A stretch of 64,000 nucleotides of DNA from Burkholderia mayonis (GCF_001523745.2 NZ_CP013386.1:3774801-3838800); one strand, 5' to 3'. Positions 36,295 to 44,972 are shown, counted from the stretch's first letter. Made by a program: numbers and translations. Notes: a model not told the origin generated them from the letters alone.

Positions 36295-37164
36295 TCAGCG
36301 CACCGCGCCGAATTCGCCGACGAAATCCGATGCGGTGGTAACGAAGCACTCACCATCGCGCCGACCGAGATCATACGCATGCTGCATCTGGTGCGGGCTC
36401 GTATAGTCCCAGCTCGAGATCGGCACCTTGCTCGACGGCTGCACGTAGAGCCGCCGCTGGCTGCCGTGGTTGACGACGAACGCCTGCGGACGCGGATAAA
36501 GCCGCGTCACCATCACGAGCACAAGCCCCGGCGACGCGTCGAGCGCGCCGACCGGCACGTTGTCGACCATCCCGCCGTCGAGCACCGGCCGGCCGTTGCG
36601 GCGCAGGACGGGTGTAAACGGCGGCGTGCACGACGACTGGAGAACGAGGTCGGCAAGCTCGTCGACGCGCACGCAATCCTGCGCGCGGACGAACTCCGGA
36701 CGAAAGCCGAGCGAGCGGCCGAGCGTCGGATGGAGCGTCTTGCGCACGTATTTCTCAATGTTGTACGCGATAAGCCCCGCCGCGACCGCGCTGCGCGCGC
36801 CGAGCCAGCGCGGCACATGCGACACGCCGATACGGATCTCGGGCGCGCCGGAGAGCTTCGCGAACGGCTCGCCGTAGATGTCGAGGAGCGCCTGCCGGTA
36901 GATCCGGTAATGCGGGAAGACCGGCTCGGCGCGCAGCAGGTTGCCCCAGTAGACGTTTTTCCGGTTGTGCTTGAGCGTCTCTTCGTAATAACGCATCACC
37001 CAACGCGAATCGCGCGTGTAGAGCATGCACGCGGTCGCCGCGCCCGCCGAGATGCCGGCGATCACGCGCGGCCGCACGTCGAGCGCGGGCCGCACGACAT
37101 CCCAGAATCCCGCCTGCCACCAGCATCGGTTGCCGCCGCCCGCGAATACGACCTGATCGAACAT
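36295..37164 (-). CDS. Patatin-like phospholipase
   Basis: 289 residues. Oxyanion-hole FAGGGNRCWWQAGF (residues about 7-20), nucleophile elbow AGISAGAAT (GxSxG, near 37) and catalytic Asp in PVLDGGMVDNVPVG (near 195). All parts of the Ser-Asp dyad are present. No signal peptide, so probably cytoplasmic lipid acyl hydrolase. Confidence 0.92.
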   Translation of the reverse strand: MFDQVVFAGGGNRCWWQAGFWDVVRPALDVRPRVIAGISAGAATACMLYTRDSRWVMRYYEETLKHNRKNVYWGNLLRAEPVFPHYRIYRQALLDIYGEPFAKLSGAPEIRIGVSHVPRWLGARSAVAAGLIAYNIEKYVRKTLHPTLGRSLGFRPEFVRAQDCVRVDELADLVLQSSCTPPFTPVLRRNGRPVLDGGMVDNVPVGALDASPGLVLVMVTRLYPRPQAFVVNHGSQRRLYVQPSSKVPISSWDYTSPHQMQHAYDLGRRDGECFVTTASDFVGEFGAVR

Positions 37165-37202
37165 CGGATGCGCCCCTCGCCTCTGTTTGCCGCCGCCGGC
37201 GC

Positions 37203-37607
37203 TCAGGAGACGAGCGCGTAGGTCGATGTCGCGTGGACGGCCATCTTGCCGTCCTCGTCGAACAGCTCGATTTCGCCGAACACGAGATTACGGCCCATCC
37301 TCAGCACGCGGGCGGTGATGAACACGTCGCCCTTGCGGACCGGGCGCATGAAGTGGGTGTTGAGCGCGACGGTCGTCATCGGCCGGAATTCGCCGAGCGC
37401 CGCGGAGATCGCGACGACCATCGCAGTATCGGCAGCCGCCATGAACACCTGACCGCAGATTACGCCGCCCGAATGGCGAAGCTCGCCGGAGAACGGCAGC
37501 CGGAGGGTGACGCCCTCCTCCGAAACCGATACGGGAGTCAGGGAAAGAGAACGGACCCACGGAGCAAGGAGCCGATCCAGCAAATCACGGACAGTGTTTT
37601 CGTCCAT
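37203..37607 (-). CDS. PaaI family thioesterase (hotdog fold)
   Basis: 134 residues. Hotdog-fold acyl-CoA thioesterase: LRHSGGVICGQVFMAAADTA carries the conserved HxGG..G...DxA block and TTVALNTHFMRPVRKGDVFITA the second half. ATG 37607 preferred; upstream open frame (to 37739) has no family match. The substrate is not readable. It is the last core gene before tRNA-Lys. Confidence 0.85.
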   Translation of the reverse strand: MDENTVRDLLDRLLAPWVRSLSLTPVSVSEEGVTLRLPFSGELRHSGGVICGQVFMAAADTAMVVAISAALGEFRPMTTVALNTHFMRPVRKGDVFITARVLRMGRNLVFGEIELFDEDGKMAVHATSTYALVS

Positions 37608-37757
37608 CGTCGTACGCCCAGAAAGAGCCGCGCGCCCGCCGCGCGACAGGGTTTGGGCGACATCATACCGGGAGCGCGCAAGAAGCGACGGATCGTGCGA
37701 GTTCGGAACGGCAGCGCAGGCCCGGCGAGAATATTCCAAGAAAAATGCAAAAAGGGC

Positions 37758-37786
37758 TAGACAAGGCCAGAAATGCCATGCATAAT
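37758..37786 (+). promoter_or_regulatory. tRNA-Lys promoter
   Basis: TAGACA (37758-37763), 17-base spacer, CATAAT (37781-37786), ending 12 bases before the tRNA. Same layout as the tRNA-Phe promoter. Confidence 0.75.
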
Positions 37787-37798
37787 TTTCGCTCTGTT

Positions 37799-37874
37799 GG
37801 GGCGTTAGCTCAGTTGGTAGAGCAGCGGACTCTTAATCCGTAGGTCGAGTGTTCGAGTCACTCACGCCCCACCA
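37799..37874 (+). tRNA. tRNA-Lys (CTT), edge of decayed island
   Basis: 76 bases with encoded CCA. Perfect acceptor stem GGGGCGT/ACGCCCC, anticodon loop CTCTTAA (anticodon CTT), T arm with GTTCGAGT. The DNA to its right (SIR2 fragment, two IS elements, TA pair, phage portal fragment) is accessory, so this tRNA is a likely former integration site. No second copy of its 3' end was found up to 43000. Confidence 0.96.
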
Positions 37875-37882
37875 AGGAATTC

Positions 37883-37914
37883 AAGGGCTTGCATGAAAGT
37901 GCAAGCCCTTTTTC
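37883..37914 (+). terminator. Terminator after tRNA-Lys
   Basis: Stem AAGGGCTTGCA (37883-37893) with TGCAAGCCCTT (37900-37910), 6-base loop, T-rich tail. Confidence 0.85.
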
Positions 37915-38470
37915 TTTGCCGCCGCAGAGCTAATATTAGACAGCGTCTAAAATCCGGCCACGTTCCATGCGCATCCGTTGAGATGGCTGGACGCCCTTCA
38001 GGCCGTTGTCTGGTGCGTCGCACATACTGCTGTCTGCCGGCAGACAACTCTGATCCCCCGCCCCTTGCCACCCGAGCACTGCCTTCGGAGTATTGCCTAC
38101 GCCTGACAAGTTCTTATAAATCAATACCTTGCGCAACTCGCAAATTGCAAAACCAAGGCTAATCTAGGTCAATCAAGGCCAGCCAAGTCAATCCAAGGTG
38201 TACTTTAGCTACACTCGCGCGACTTTGCTGAGCCGCATCAACATTGCAGCAGCTTTGCTCGGCAGATGCTTACAAAGCACTCGAAATACCAAGCACTTTC
38301 AATAACTTAGATAAATATCGCGTTTCCAAAACGATCGATCGCAAGGGCTTCGGAGCCTTATCTGGCTGAATCCCGGATAGCATTGGAAACGCGCCCAATG
38401 GCCTCCAGTACTTGCGCCCCCCGTCCGCCCGGCGGATGATAGTGCATCAATATGATCTTGCTTAGACGCG
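37915..38470. other. AT-richer accessory DNA without a supported gene
   Basis: 556 bases between the tRNA-Lys terminator and the SIR2 fragment. Composition departs from the core (lower GC). Short CAAG/TCAA-rich runs occur around 38150-38200. A minus-strand open frame (37936-38136) ends RMRMERGRILDAV but matches nothing recognised and lacks a ribosome site. Probably left island end. Confidence 0.45.
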
Positions 38471-38728
38471 ATGGCACAAAAGAAGAAAGTCGTCTACTTC
38501 CTCGGCGCCGGAGCATCGTTCGGAGCTGGTGCGAAAGCTACGGTCCAAGCAGGGCATCAATTGCCCATCCCGACTCAAGCGACATTCTGGCCAACATTCC
38601 TGAGATTCTGTAAGAGCCAGAAAAATCGCGCCCGGATCGAATCTTTTTTATTCCGCTACTTTCTCGGGTATGGCAAAACACCCGTTCGCACTCCAACAGC
38701 GAAGCGGCGACATTTACTAACTAGTCGG
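38471..38728 (+). pseudogene. SIR2-like gene, N-terminal fragment cut by an IS
   Basis: The first about 80 residues start KKKVVYFLGAGASFGAGAK, the SIR2-family NAD-binding glycine motif (GAGAS), as in SIR2-domain anti-phage NADases. The reading then runs into an IS5-type element whose end begins near 38723, so the gene is truncated. No continuation of the gene was found on the other side of the IS. The motif is clear; assignment to a particular defence system is not possible from 80 residues. Confidence 0.7.
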
Positions 38729-38761
38729 CCCTGAACAATTCGTTTTGTCGCGCAGATGAAG

Positions 38762-40084
38762 CTACGCCGCCGACGGCGCAGCGGCTCGGAAGCTGAGCAA
38801 AGCGACGAGAATCAGGGCGTAAAAAAGCCGCAGGTTGCGCAGGATCATCCGCAGGTTGTGGCCAGCGCCGCACAGCACCGCATGAATCGCATCGCCCAAC
38901 GAACCCTTGAGCCAATTTCGATCGAGCTTGCCGTCGGCCTTCATGTGCCCGATGGCCGGTTCGATTGCGCTGCGACGCCGGATCATTGCTCGCAGGCCGC
39001 GTGTGATACCGCGTCGCAAACCTGGGTGATAGACCTTCACACCATCGACGGCGACGCCCTTGTAGCCGCGGTCGACGACGGCGATCTCCGGCTGCACATC
39101 GCTCAGGATCGCCGCTTGTTCTAACGCTTCGGCCAACGTGTGCCCGTCGTATGGATTGCCCGGCATTGAACGAGCTCCGACTACCAGACCTTCCTTGTGC
39201 GTCGTGGTGATCGACACCTTCACGCCAAATTCGTACGGCTTGCGCGCTTTGCCTTTCGCCAGGCACTCCACTTCCGGCGCGTGCAGCGCATACAGCTTGT
39301 TTTTGTCCTTCTGCTTCTGCGTGAGAATCCGCTTCGTGCGGCTGATCAAGTCTTCCAACTCCGCGCGACTTTGCTGAACAACGCCTTCCAGTTGCCGCTC
39401 CACGTCACGCATCACGCGCCCCACTCGTGAACGCAAAGTGCGCAGCGCCTTCTTCATCCGCTTGTACTGCTTCGCATGCGCATAGCGCCCGATCTGGCCC
39501 GCCAGACGCGGCGCTTCGCGGTTGTAGTTCTGCCGCAGCTTCAGCCCGTGCTGGGCGGCGGCCTTCACCAGATGTTCCCGGCAACGTTCGAGCAGGCGCG
39601 AATCGGTGGGATGCGCAATCGCCTTTTCCATCACCGTCGTATCGACAATCACCCGCTTCAGGCTCGTCGTCTTGATGACCTTTGCGCGTTTGGCCGCTTC
39701 GATCGTCTCAGCCAACAGTTCTTCAACGCCGGCTTCGCCCAGGCGCTTACGCCAGCGCGTCAGGCTCGACGGATCGATCGGCGGTTTCGTCTGCAAGTAC
39801 GTCTCGCCGGTGAACACTTGCCAGTACGGGTTCTCCAGCCATTGCCAGACGACCTCTTCATCCGACAGGTCGAACGCGTGCTGCAAGTACAGCAGCCCTG
39901 CGATCAAACGCGGCGACGTTGCCGGTCGGCCACGAGACGATGCGAAACTCGCACTCATCGTCGCGCTCAACCGAGCCCAGTCGATCAGATCGGCCAGGCG
40001 AATCAACGGATGCTTCAGATTGATCTGCTCGCGCAGCGGTTGGCGGAAGAAATCTCCCTCTGTCACCGGCAACTTCGGACCCAT
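38762..40084 (-). CDS. IS5/IS1182-type DDE transposase
   Basis: About 440 residues. N-terminal DUF772-type region (PLIRLADLIDWARL, SPRLIAGLLYLQHAFDLSDE), catalytic Asp in VIVDTTVMEKAI, Asp in AVVDRGYKGVAV and Glu in RRSAIEPAIGHMKADGKLDR, then a hydrophobic C-terminus. The frame appears intact. ATG 40084 has GAGG 5 bases upstream; an in-frame GTG at 40114 lies in the loop of a hairpin. Confidence 0.88.
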   Translation of the reverse strand: MGPKLPVTEGDFFRQPLREQINLKHPLIRLADLIDWARLSATMSASFASSRGRPATSPRLIAGLLYLQHAFDLSDEEVVWQWLENPYWQVFTGETYLQTKPPIDPSSLTRWRKRLGEAGVEELLAETIEAAKRAKVIKTTSLKRVIVDTTVMEKAIAHPTDSRLLERCREHLVKAAAQHGLKLRQNYNREAPRLAGQIGRYAHAKQYKRMKKALRTLRSRVGRVMRDVERQLEGVVQQSRAELEDLISRTKRILTQKQKDKNKLYALHAPEVECLAKGKARKPYEFGVKVSITTTHKEGLVVGARSMPGNPYDGHTLAEALEQAAILSDVQPEIAVVDRGYKGVAVDGVKVYHPGLRRGITRGLRAMIRRRSAIEPAIGHMKADGKLDRNWLKGSLGDAIHAVLCGAGHNLRMILRNLRLFYALILVALLSFRAAAPSAA

Positions 40085-40097
40085 CCACACCTCGTCA

Positions 40098-40143
40098 GGA
40101 TTTGCAGGATTCACGCGTCAATATGCCTGCTTCCTGCAAATCC
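40098..40143. promoter_or_regulatory. Hairpin at transposase start
   Basis: Perfect 11-base inverted repeat GGATTTGCAGG (40098-40108) and CCTGCAAATCC (40133-40143), 24-base loop containing the GTG at 40114. It sits just 5' of the transposase ribosome site on the minus strand, where it could hide the start in read-through transcripts. Confidence 0.5.
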
Positions 40144-40272
40144 AACAACACCGTTTCGGCCTCACCGCCTTTCCGTATAAGCCGTCCAGGATTGTTCAGG
40201 TTCGACTCGGTAGTGACCGAGGCGGGACGCTGTAGCCGGCTCGCAACACTGATCGAACGCTTACTCGCCCAG

Positions 40273-41083
40273 GGCGTGTTCACACTATCGAAGGGCTTCG
40301 ACAATCAGGGCGAAGTTGATAAAGGCAATGAACATCAGATCGAGTTTGTCGAAGCGCGAGAAGATGCGACGAAAGCCCTTCAATCGACGGAACAGCCGCT
40401 CGACTTCGTTGCGACGTTTGTACATTTCCCGGTCGTACTCCCAAGGCTCGACGCGCGTGCTCAACGGAGGAACGACCGGGATGAAACCGAGATCGAGCGC
40501 GAGCTGTCGGGTTTCGTTACCTTCGTACGCCTTGTCCATCAGCAGGTGCAGCGGCCGATTCGGCGGTCCCAGGCGTTCGAGCAGTGCACGTCCGTGCGGC
40601 GCATCGCCGGCTTGACCGGGCGACAGTGCGAACATTATGGCTGTTCGAGCATCCGCGGCAACCATATGAATCTTGGTTGTCCATCCTCCACGGGACTTGC
40701 CGATAGCTTGGGGTCCATTTTTTTTAACGCACCGGTGCCGTCAGGATGAACCTTCACGATCGTGCTATCCAGCGATACCGCTTCAATTCGGACGCGAATA
40801 ATCTGTGCGCGCTGCAACTCCGTGAACACTCGGTCCAGTACGCCGTTGCGAGACCAACGATTCATGCGCGTGTAGATCGTATGCCAGCGACCGAAACGTG
40901 GCGGCAGGCCGCGCCATTTACATCCGTGCTCAGCAACATAGAGGATCGCGTTGAGCACTTGCAGGTTCGGCAGGCTCACATTGCCTCGCTGTCGCGGCAG
41001 GCAATGTTCGATCTGTTTGAATTGGGCTTCGGAGATTTCCATCCCCGAAGCATAACCTTAAATCAATGTAGTGTGAACACGCC
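40273..41083 (-). mobile_element. IS5 family (IS427 group) insertion sequence, 811 bp
   Basis: Terminal inverted repeats GGCGTGTTCACACT at 40273-40286 and its complement at 41070-41083. Size and two overlapping frames are typical for the IS427 group. Flanks do not show a matching target duplication. It lies 64 bases from the first IS. Confidence 0.85.
40285..41042 (-). CDS. IS427-group transposase, joined by -1 frameshift
   Basis: OrfA (40635-41042) starts MEISEAQFKQIEHCLPRQRG and carries the first Asp in AVSLDSTIVKVHPDGTGAL. OrfB frame (to 40285) carries ASP in HLLMDKAYEGNE and Glu in RRNEVERLFRRLKGFRRI. Neither alone has the full DDE set. The frames meet at eight A residues on the minus strand (40718-40725). 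Slipping -1 there gives GALKKNGPQAIGKSRGG, the normal family sequence. So the full product is a programmed fusion, not a broken gene. Confidence 0.8.
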
Positions 41084-41173
41084 ATAGTGCGGCTCGAAGG
41101 TGGGGCGGGGACAAATTGCGCGCAGCGGCGCATCAAATCGCACCATCGCGCATCAAAACGCACGAATCCGCAC

Positions 41174-41495
41174 TCATGCGAAACTGCCGGAAGCCCGCGC
41201 CAGTAGGCGCTCGCGCGCTGGGCGGCGAATGCATGAAAACTGCCCCATCAAGAAAGACCGCAGGCGAGGAGGGGGACCGCGCAAAGGCCACCGTCGGGGT
41301 CTGGCTGCGCGCCGAAGAGCCTGACCCCAAACACTCCGCCCCCGGACGCGCCTTGACCTCCTTGCGCCGCTCGTGGTGCGGTCCAGGGTTGGGGTTGCCT
41401 CGCGAATGCAAAGCCGTTGTAGGCCCGCTATTCGCGCCGTCGCCAGACACACAAGGATCGCACCCGGCACGCTCGGGACAGATCGCAGATATCAT
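41174..41495 (-). pseudogene. Possible Ash-like phage remnant
   Basis: A minus-strand frame has SRGNPNPGPHHERRKEVKAR followed by GSGSSARSQTPTVAFARSP and SSPAVF, reminiscent of small Ash-type proteins of P2/P4-like phages. The signature shifts between two frames, so the copy may be broken. Weak; no start or ribosome site is convincing. It fills the 455-base gap between the second IS and the HicA-type gene; no other gene is seen there. Confidence 0.3.
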
Positions 41496-41511
41496 TTTTC
41501 GCTAGCATCGA

Positions 41512-41530
41512 GATAGCACTTTGTGCTATC
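41512..41530. promoter_or_regulatory. Operator of the HicAB-type pair
   Basis: Inverted repeat GATAGCAC-TTT-GTGCTATC, 8-base arms, overlapping a TATCAT -10 element (41526-41531) just 8 bases before the toxin start. It is the expected autorepression site for the antitoxin. Confidence 0.7.
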
Positions 41531-41538
41531 ATTCCAGC

Positions 41539-41793
41539 ATGAAAACGAAACACGCCCGAACGCTCACGGCGATCTTTACGAAGCCGACCTTGGGCGGCAT
41601 CGTATTCGCTGACATCGAATCGCTGGTTGTCGCGTTGGGCGGCGACATCAATGAAGGCGCAGGGTCGCGCATCGCCTTCGAATTGAACGGGACGCGCCGC
41701 TACCTATATCGCCCTCATCCGGGTAAAGAGGCAAAGCGGTATCAGGTGGAAGATTTGCGCGACTGGTTCATCGAATTGGGGATCAAACCATGA
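41539..41793 (+). CDS. hicA: HicA-type mRNA interferase toxin
   Basis: 84 residues. The start KHARTLTAIFTKPTLGGIVF with ESLVVALGGDINEGAGSRIAF and YRPHPGKEAKRYQVEDLRDW is the longer HicA variant, with the double-stranded-RNA-binding-like fold and the His in RPHPGKE. It cleaves mRNA when free. First gene of the pair; ATGA overlap with the next gene. Confidence 0.88.
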   Translation: MKTKHARTLTAIFTKPTLGGIVFADIESLVVALGGDINEGAGSRIAFELNGTRRYLYRPHPGKEAKRYQVEDLRDWFIELGIKP

Positions 41794-42149
41794 CCAACGC
41801 AATGACTTACAAGGGATATTTCGCCCGCGTAGATTTCGACGGGCGCGACAAGATTTTCGTCGGTCACGTGCTCGGCGTGGACGACAAAATCAGTTTTCAC
41901 GGCGAAACCGTCGACGAGCTGACTGCGGATTTCCACGCAGCCATTGATCACTATCTGGAAGACTGCAAGCACACGAACCGGAAGCCTCAGAAGCCCGCAT
42001 CGGGTAAGTTGATGTTGCGTATCAACCCGGAAGTGCATGCGGTTGTCGGCATCGCGGCGGCCGTGTCGGGGGAGAGTGTCAATCAGTGGTCGGAAGAGGT
42101 GTTAGGGCGCGCGGCCCGAGAAGTGCTCGATCGTGCCGCGCATGCGTGA
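41790..42149 (+). CDS. hicB: HicB-type antitoxin
   Basis: 119 residues. N-terminal partial RNase-H-like HicB domain (YKGYFARVDFDGRDKIFVGH, then DELTADFHAAIDHYL) and a C-terminal RHH segment (GKLMLRINPEVHAVVGIAAA, NQWSEEVLGRA) that binds DNA. It neutralises HicA and probably represses at the 41512 operator. Start overlaps the toxin stop; an internal ATG at 41802 is also possible. Confidence 0.9.
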   Translation: MTNAMTYKGYFARVDFDGRDKIFVGHVLGVDDKISFHGETVDELTADFHAAIDHYLEDCKHTNRKPQKPASGKLMLRINPEVHAVVGIAAAVSGESVNQWSEEVLGRAAREVLDRAAHA

Positions 42150-42159
42150 CGCCTGCCAC

Positions 42160-42968
42160 CTATGATGCCGCGACCGGCGCCGGCGGAATCTCGTAATCGT
42201 CGAACGTCACGACCTGCTCGCCGAGCCAGTCGTTCAGCTCGGCGAAGCGGGCCTGCAGCGGCTTGATTTCGTTGCGCCCGAACACGCGCGCGGCGGTGTC
42301 CGGCGTGCCGAACCCGCCCGAGTTGCTCGGCACGATGCCGAGCAGTTGCGGCGGCACGCGATGCGCGGCGAGCAAGTCGTCGCGCGTTACGTTCTTGATG
42401 TTGAAGAACTCGTCCTTCGCGGCGACCTCGGACACGGGGATGAGCTGGATGCCGTCTTTCTTCCCGCCCGGCGCGTACATGAACACGTTGCGGAAGTTGC
42501 CCGGCCCCTTCGCGTTCTTCAGCGCCTCGCGCATGTTGTCGACGTCGTCCTGCTTCTGCGCGGCGTCCGTCATGTACAGGATGAAGCCGGCGTGGCTGCC
42601 GTTCTCGTAGTATTTCCGCCGGAACAGCGTCGACGATTCGTTCAGCCAGGCCGAGTGCAGCGAGCTGAGATATTCCGGCAAGCCGTACACCTCCTGGTTG
42701 ATGTCCGGGCGCATGAGCTGGAACACGCTGTCGGACGCGAACTCGTGCCGGTCCTGCCAGCCGTTCACGTACACGAAGCCGCTGAAATCCGCCTTGCGTT
42801 GCACGTACTTCGCGAGCCGCCGGCTCGAGCCGCAGCGTGCCGCCGAACACGTTCCGGCGACGCTCCAGGTAGCCGTTGCCGAACGTCAGGAAGTCGAGCG
42901 CCCAGCGCTCGAACGCCTGCCGCGACAGCCAGCGATGCGGGCGGAACGTCGACGCCAGCACATTCGCC
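42160..42968 (-). pseudogene. P2-type portal protein (gpQ), truncated and frameshifted
   Basis: Two frames join into the C-terminal two thirds of a P2 Q portal. The upstream frame gives ASTFRPHRWLSRQAFERWAL and FLTFGNGYLERRRNVFGG; the downstream one gives QRKADFSGFVYVNGW, LSSLHSAWLNESSTLFRRKY and PPQLLGIVPSNSGGFG. The shift is one extra G around 42816-42824. The N-terminal part is missing: the fragment stops a few bases from the aguB stop codon, showing a recombination or deletion junction. No other phage structural gene remains beside it. Confidence 0.85.
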
Positions 42969-42973
42969 TGGCG

Positions 42974-43849
42974 TCATCGAACACGATCCGCCGTCTCTTC
43001 GCTCAACACTCGATAACACGCCGGCCGCCGATCCCGAAACACGCCCCAGCTTCGCCGTCGATACGCGAGCGCGTCGAGATCGAATTCGGCAGTCACGATC
43101 GCCTGGCCTTCGCGGTCGCATTCGACGATCTTCTCGCCGTCCGCGCCCGCGATAAACGAACTGCCGTAAAACGTGATCTCGCCCGATTCGCCGCGCTCGA
43201 CGCCGATCCGGTTGCTCGCGACGAGCGGCATCAAATTCGCGGCCGCATGTCCGCGTTGCGTGTTCTGCCAATGCGCGCGCGAATCGATCGACGAATCGTG
43301 CGGCTCGCTGCCGATCGCCGTCGGATAGAGCAACATCTCCGCTCCCGCCAGCGCCATCGCACGAGCACATTCCGGAAACCATTGGTCCCAGCAGATCCCG
43401 ACGCCGATCCTGCCGTACGCGGTGTCCCATACCTTGAAGCCCGTATCGCCCGGCGTGAAATAGTATTTTTCCGTGTAGCCCGGGCCGTCCGGCACGTGCG
43501 TCTTCCGATAGACGCCGAGCGCGCGGCCGTCCGCGTCGAAGATCGCGACCGAATTGAATTGCGTCTGGCCGACGCGCTCGAAAAAGCTCACCGGCAGCAC
43601 GACGCCGAGCTCGCGTGCGAGCGCCGCAAAGCGCGAAAGCCACGAATGACCGTCGTACGGCTTCGCGAGCGCGAAGTGGGCAGGATTCTGGTCGATACAG
43701 AAATACGGCGTCTCGAACAATTCCTGCAGCAGCACGACCTGTGCGCCGCGCGCGGCCGCGTCGCACACCATACGTTCGGCGCGCGACAGGTTCGCATCGA
43801 CGTTCCAGTCGCATGCCATCTGCGTTGCAGCCACGCTCACCCTTCGCAC
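42974..43849 (-). CDS. aguB: N-carbamoylputrescine amidase
   Basis: 291 residues. C-N hydrolase family enzyme converting N-carbamoylputrescine to putrescine in the agmatine route. Glu-Lys-Cys triad visible: Glu in QELFETPYFC, Lys in YRKTHVPDGPGYTEKYY and Cys in VGICWDQWFPE. The GTG start at 43849 follows AGGAGG located in the last codons of the upstream deacetylase gene (1-base gap). It is the last gene of the polyamine operon and next to the phage portal fragment. Confidence 0.93.
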   Translation of the reverse strand: MRRVSVAATQMACDWNVDANLSRAERMVCDAAARGAQVVLLQELFETPYFCIDQNPAHFALAKPYDGHSWLSRFAALARELGVVLPVSFFERVGQTQFNSVAIFDADGRALGVYRKTHVPDGPGYTEKYYFTPGDTGFKVWDTAYGRIGVGICWDQWFPECARAMALAGAEMLLYPTAIGSEPHDSSIDSRAHWQNTQRGHAAANLMPLVASNRIGVERGESGEITFYGSSFIAGADGEKIVECDREGQAIVTAEFDLDALAYRRRSWGVFRDRRPACYRVLSEETADRVR

Positions 43850-43850
43850 C

Positions 43851-44972
43851 TCATCCTCCTTGCGCTTGACGCAGCGCCGACCAATACGGCGCCTGCGCGG
43901 CGCGAGCGGCCGCCACCGCACCGCGCTCGCCGTCGCCGAGCGGATGCTGGACGAACAGGTGCGGATCATCGAACGGCGCGTTCCAGCCGACGAGCCCTTC
44001 GAGCACGCCGAGCGTCGCGATCGGCAGATACGGCAAGCTGTAGCCGCCTTCCTGCAGCATCGCGATGCGTCCGTCGCACACGCTGCCCGCCGCTTGCCTG
44101 AGCGCCCGCGCCATGTGCCGGAACCCGTCGCGCTGGACGCGCATTCTGCCGAGCGGATCGAATGCGTTCGCGTCCTGCCCCGCCGACACGAGAATCAACT
44201 GCGGCGCGAATGCATCGATGAGCGGCAACACCAGTTCGTCGAATGCGTGCTGGTATCCGGCATCACCCGTACCGGACGGCAACGGCACGTTCACGTTGTA
44301 GCCGGCGCCCGCGCCGCCGCCCGTCTCGCGCGCCTCGCCGCCGTCAACCGGAAAGTTCTCCGCCTCGTGCAACGAGACGAACATGACCGACGGATCGTCG
44401 TAGAACACCTGTTGCGTGCCGTTGCCGTGATGCACGTCCCAATCGACGATCGCGACGCGTTCGATCCCGTGCGCAGCCTGCGCATGCCGGGCAGCGATCG
44501 CGACGTTGTTGTAGTAGCAGTAGCCCATCGCGAAATCAGCGCCCGCATGATGGCCCGACGGCCGGATCAGCGCGTATGCCTGCCGCAGCGGCCCCGTCAT
44601 GACCGTATCGACGGCAGCACACGCGGCCCCCGCCGCGAGCCGCGCGATGCGCTCGGTCGACGCGCTGCCCGCCGCGTCCTCGCCGAGCTGCACCACTTGC
44701 TCGCCCGCCACCGCGCAGGCTTCGGCGAGCTGCCTCAGATACTCGGGCCGATGCACACGCAGCAATTGCTCGTCGGCCGCGCTCGCGAACGCGATACGCG
44801 TCAGTTGCTCGGTCATGCCAACCGCATCGAGCAACTGCTTCGTGTACGCGAGCCGCAGCGGGCTGTCGAAATGCTCGCCGAAAATCAGCGCGCCGTTCGG
44901 GACGACGTACACGAGATCGCCTTGCCGATGCGTGAGAAATGCGGGATCGAACAGCAGTCCGGTGGGAATCAC
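43851..44972 (-). CDS. Acetylpolyamine amidohydrolase (histone-deacetylase family)
   Basis: 373 residues. Class II HDAC-like zinc hydrolase that removes acetyl from acetylpolyamines. Zinc/charge-relay motifs: RPSGHHAGADFAMGYCYYNN, IVDWDVHHGNGTQ and GQDANAFDPLGRM. The start is GTG 44972 with GAGGAG 6 bases upstream. The same frame is open upstream into the frameshifted putrescine-binding gene, giving a 746-codon open frame. aguB follows after 1 base. Confidence 0.9.
   Translation of the reverse strand: MIPTGLLFDPAFLTHRQGDLVYVVPNGALIFGEHFDSPLRLAYTKQLLDAVGMTEQLTRIAFASAADEQLLRVHRPEYLRQLAEACAVAGEQVVQLGEDAAGSASTERIARLAAGAACAAVDTVMTGPLRQAYALIRPSGHHAGADFAMGYCYYNNVAIAARHAQAAHGIERVAIVDWDVHHGNGTQQVFYDDPSVMFVSLHEAENFPVDGGEARETGGGAGAGYNVNVPLPSGTGDAGYQHAFDELVLPLIDAFAPQLILVSAGQDANAFDPLGRMRVQRDGFRHMARALRQAAGSVCDGRIAMLQEGGYSLPYLPIATLGVLEGLVGWNAPFDDPHLFVQHPLGDGERGAVAAARAAQAPYWSALRQAQGG

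Larger units (their letters stand above)
38723..40208 (-). mobile_element. IS5-superfamily insertion sequence (about 1.5 kb)
   Basis: Ends share the imperfect inverted repeat AGTCG-N2-CCTGAACAAT: left at 38723-38739, right (reverse complement) at about 40191-40207. One long DDE transposase fills the element. No clean target duplication was found, in keeping with nested or rearranged insertion beside a second IS at 40273. It interrupts the SIR2-like gene. Confidence 0.75.

Noticed and set aside
41125..41175. Two imperfect 20-21 bp repeats with GCGCATCAAA
   Set aside because: Only two copies without further structure; not enough to call an iteron or att site.
37799..43000. Direct repeat of the tRNA-Lys 3' end marking a clean island boundary
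   Set aside because: No second copy was found by eye up to aguB, so island limits are stated only from gene content.
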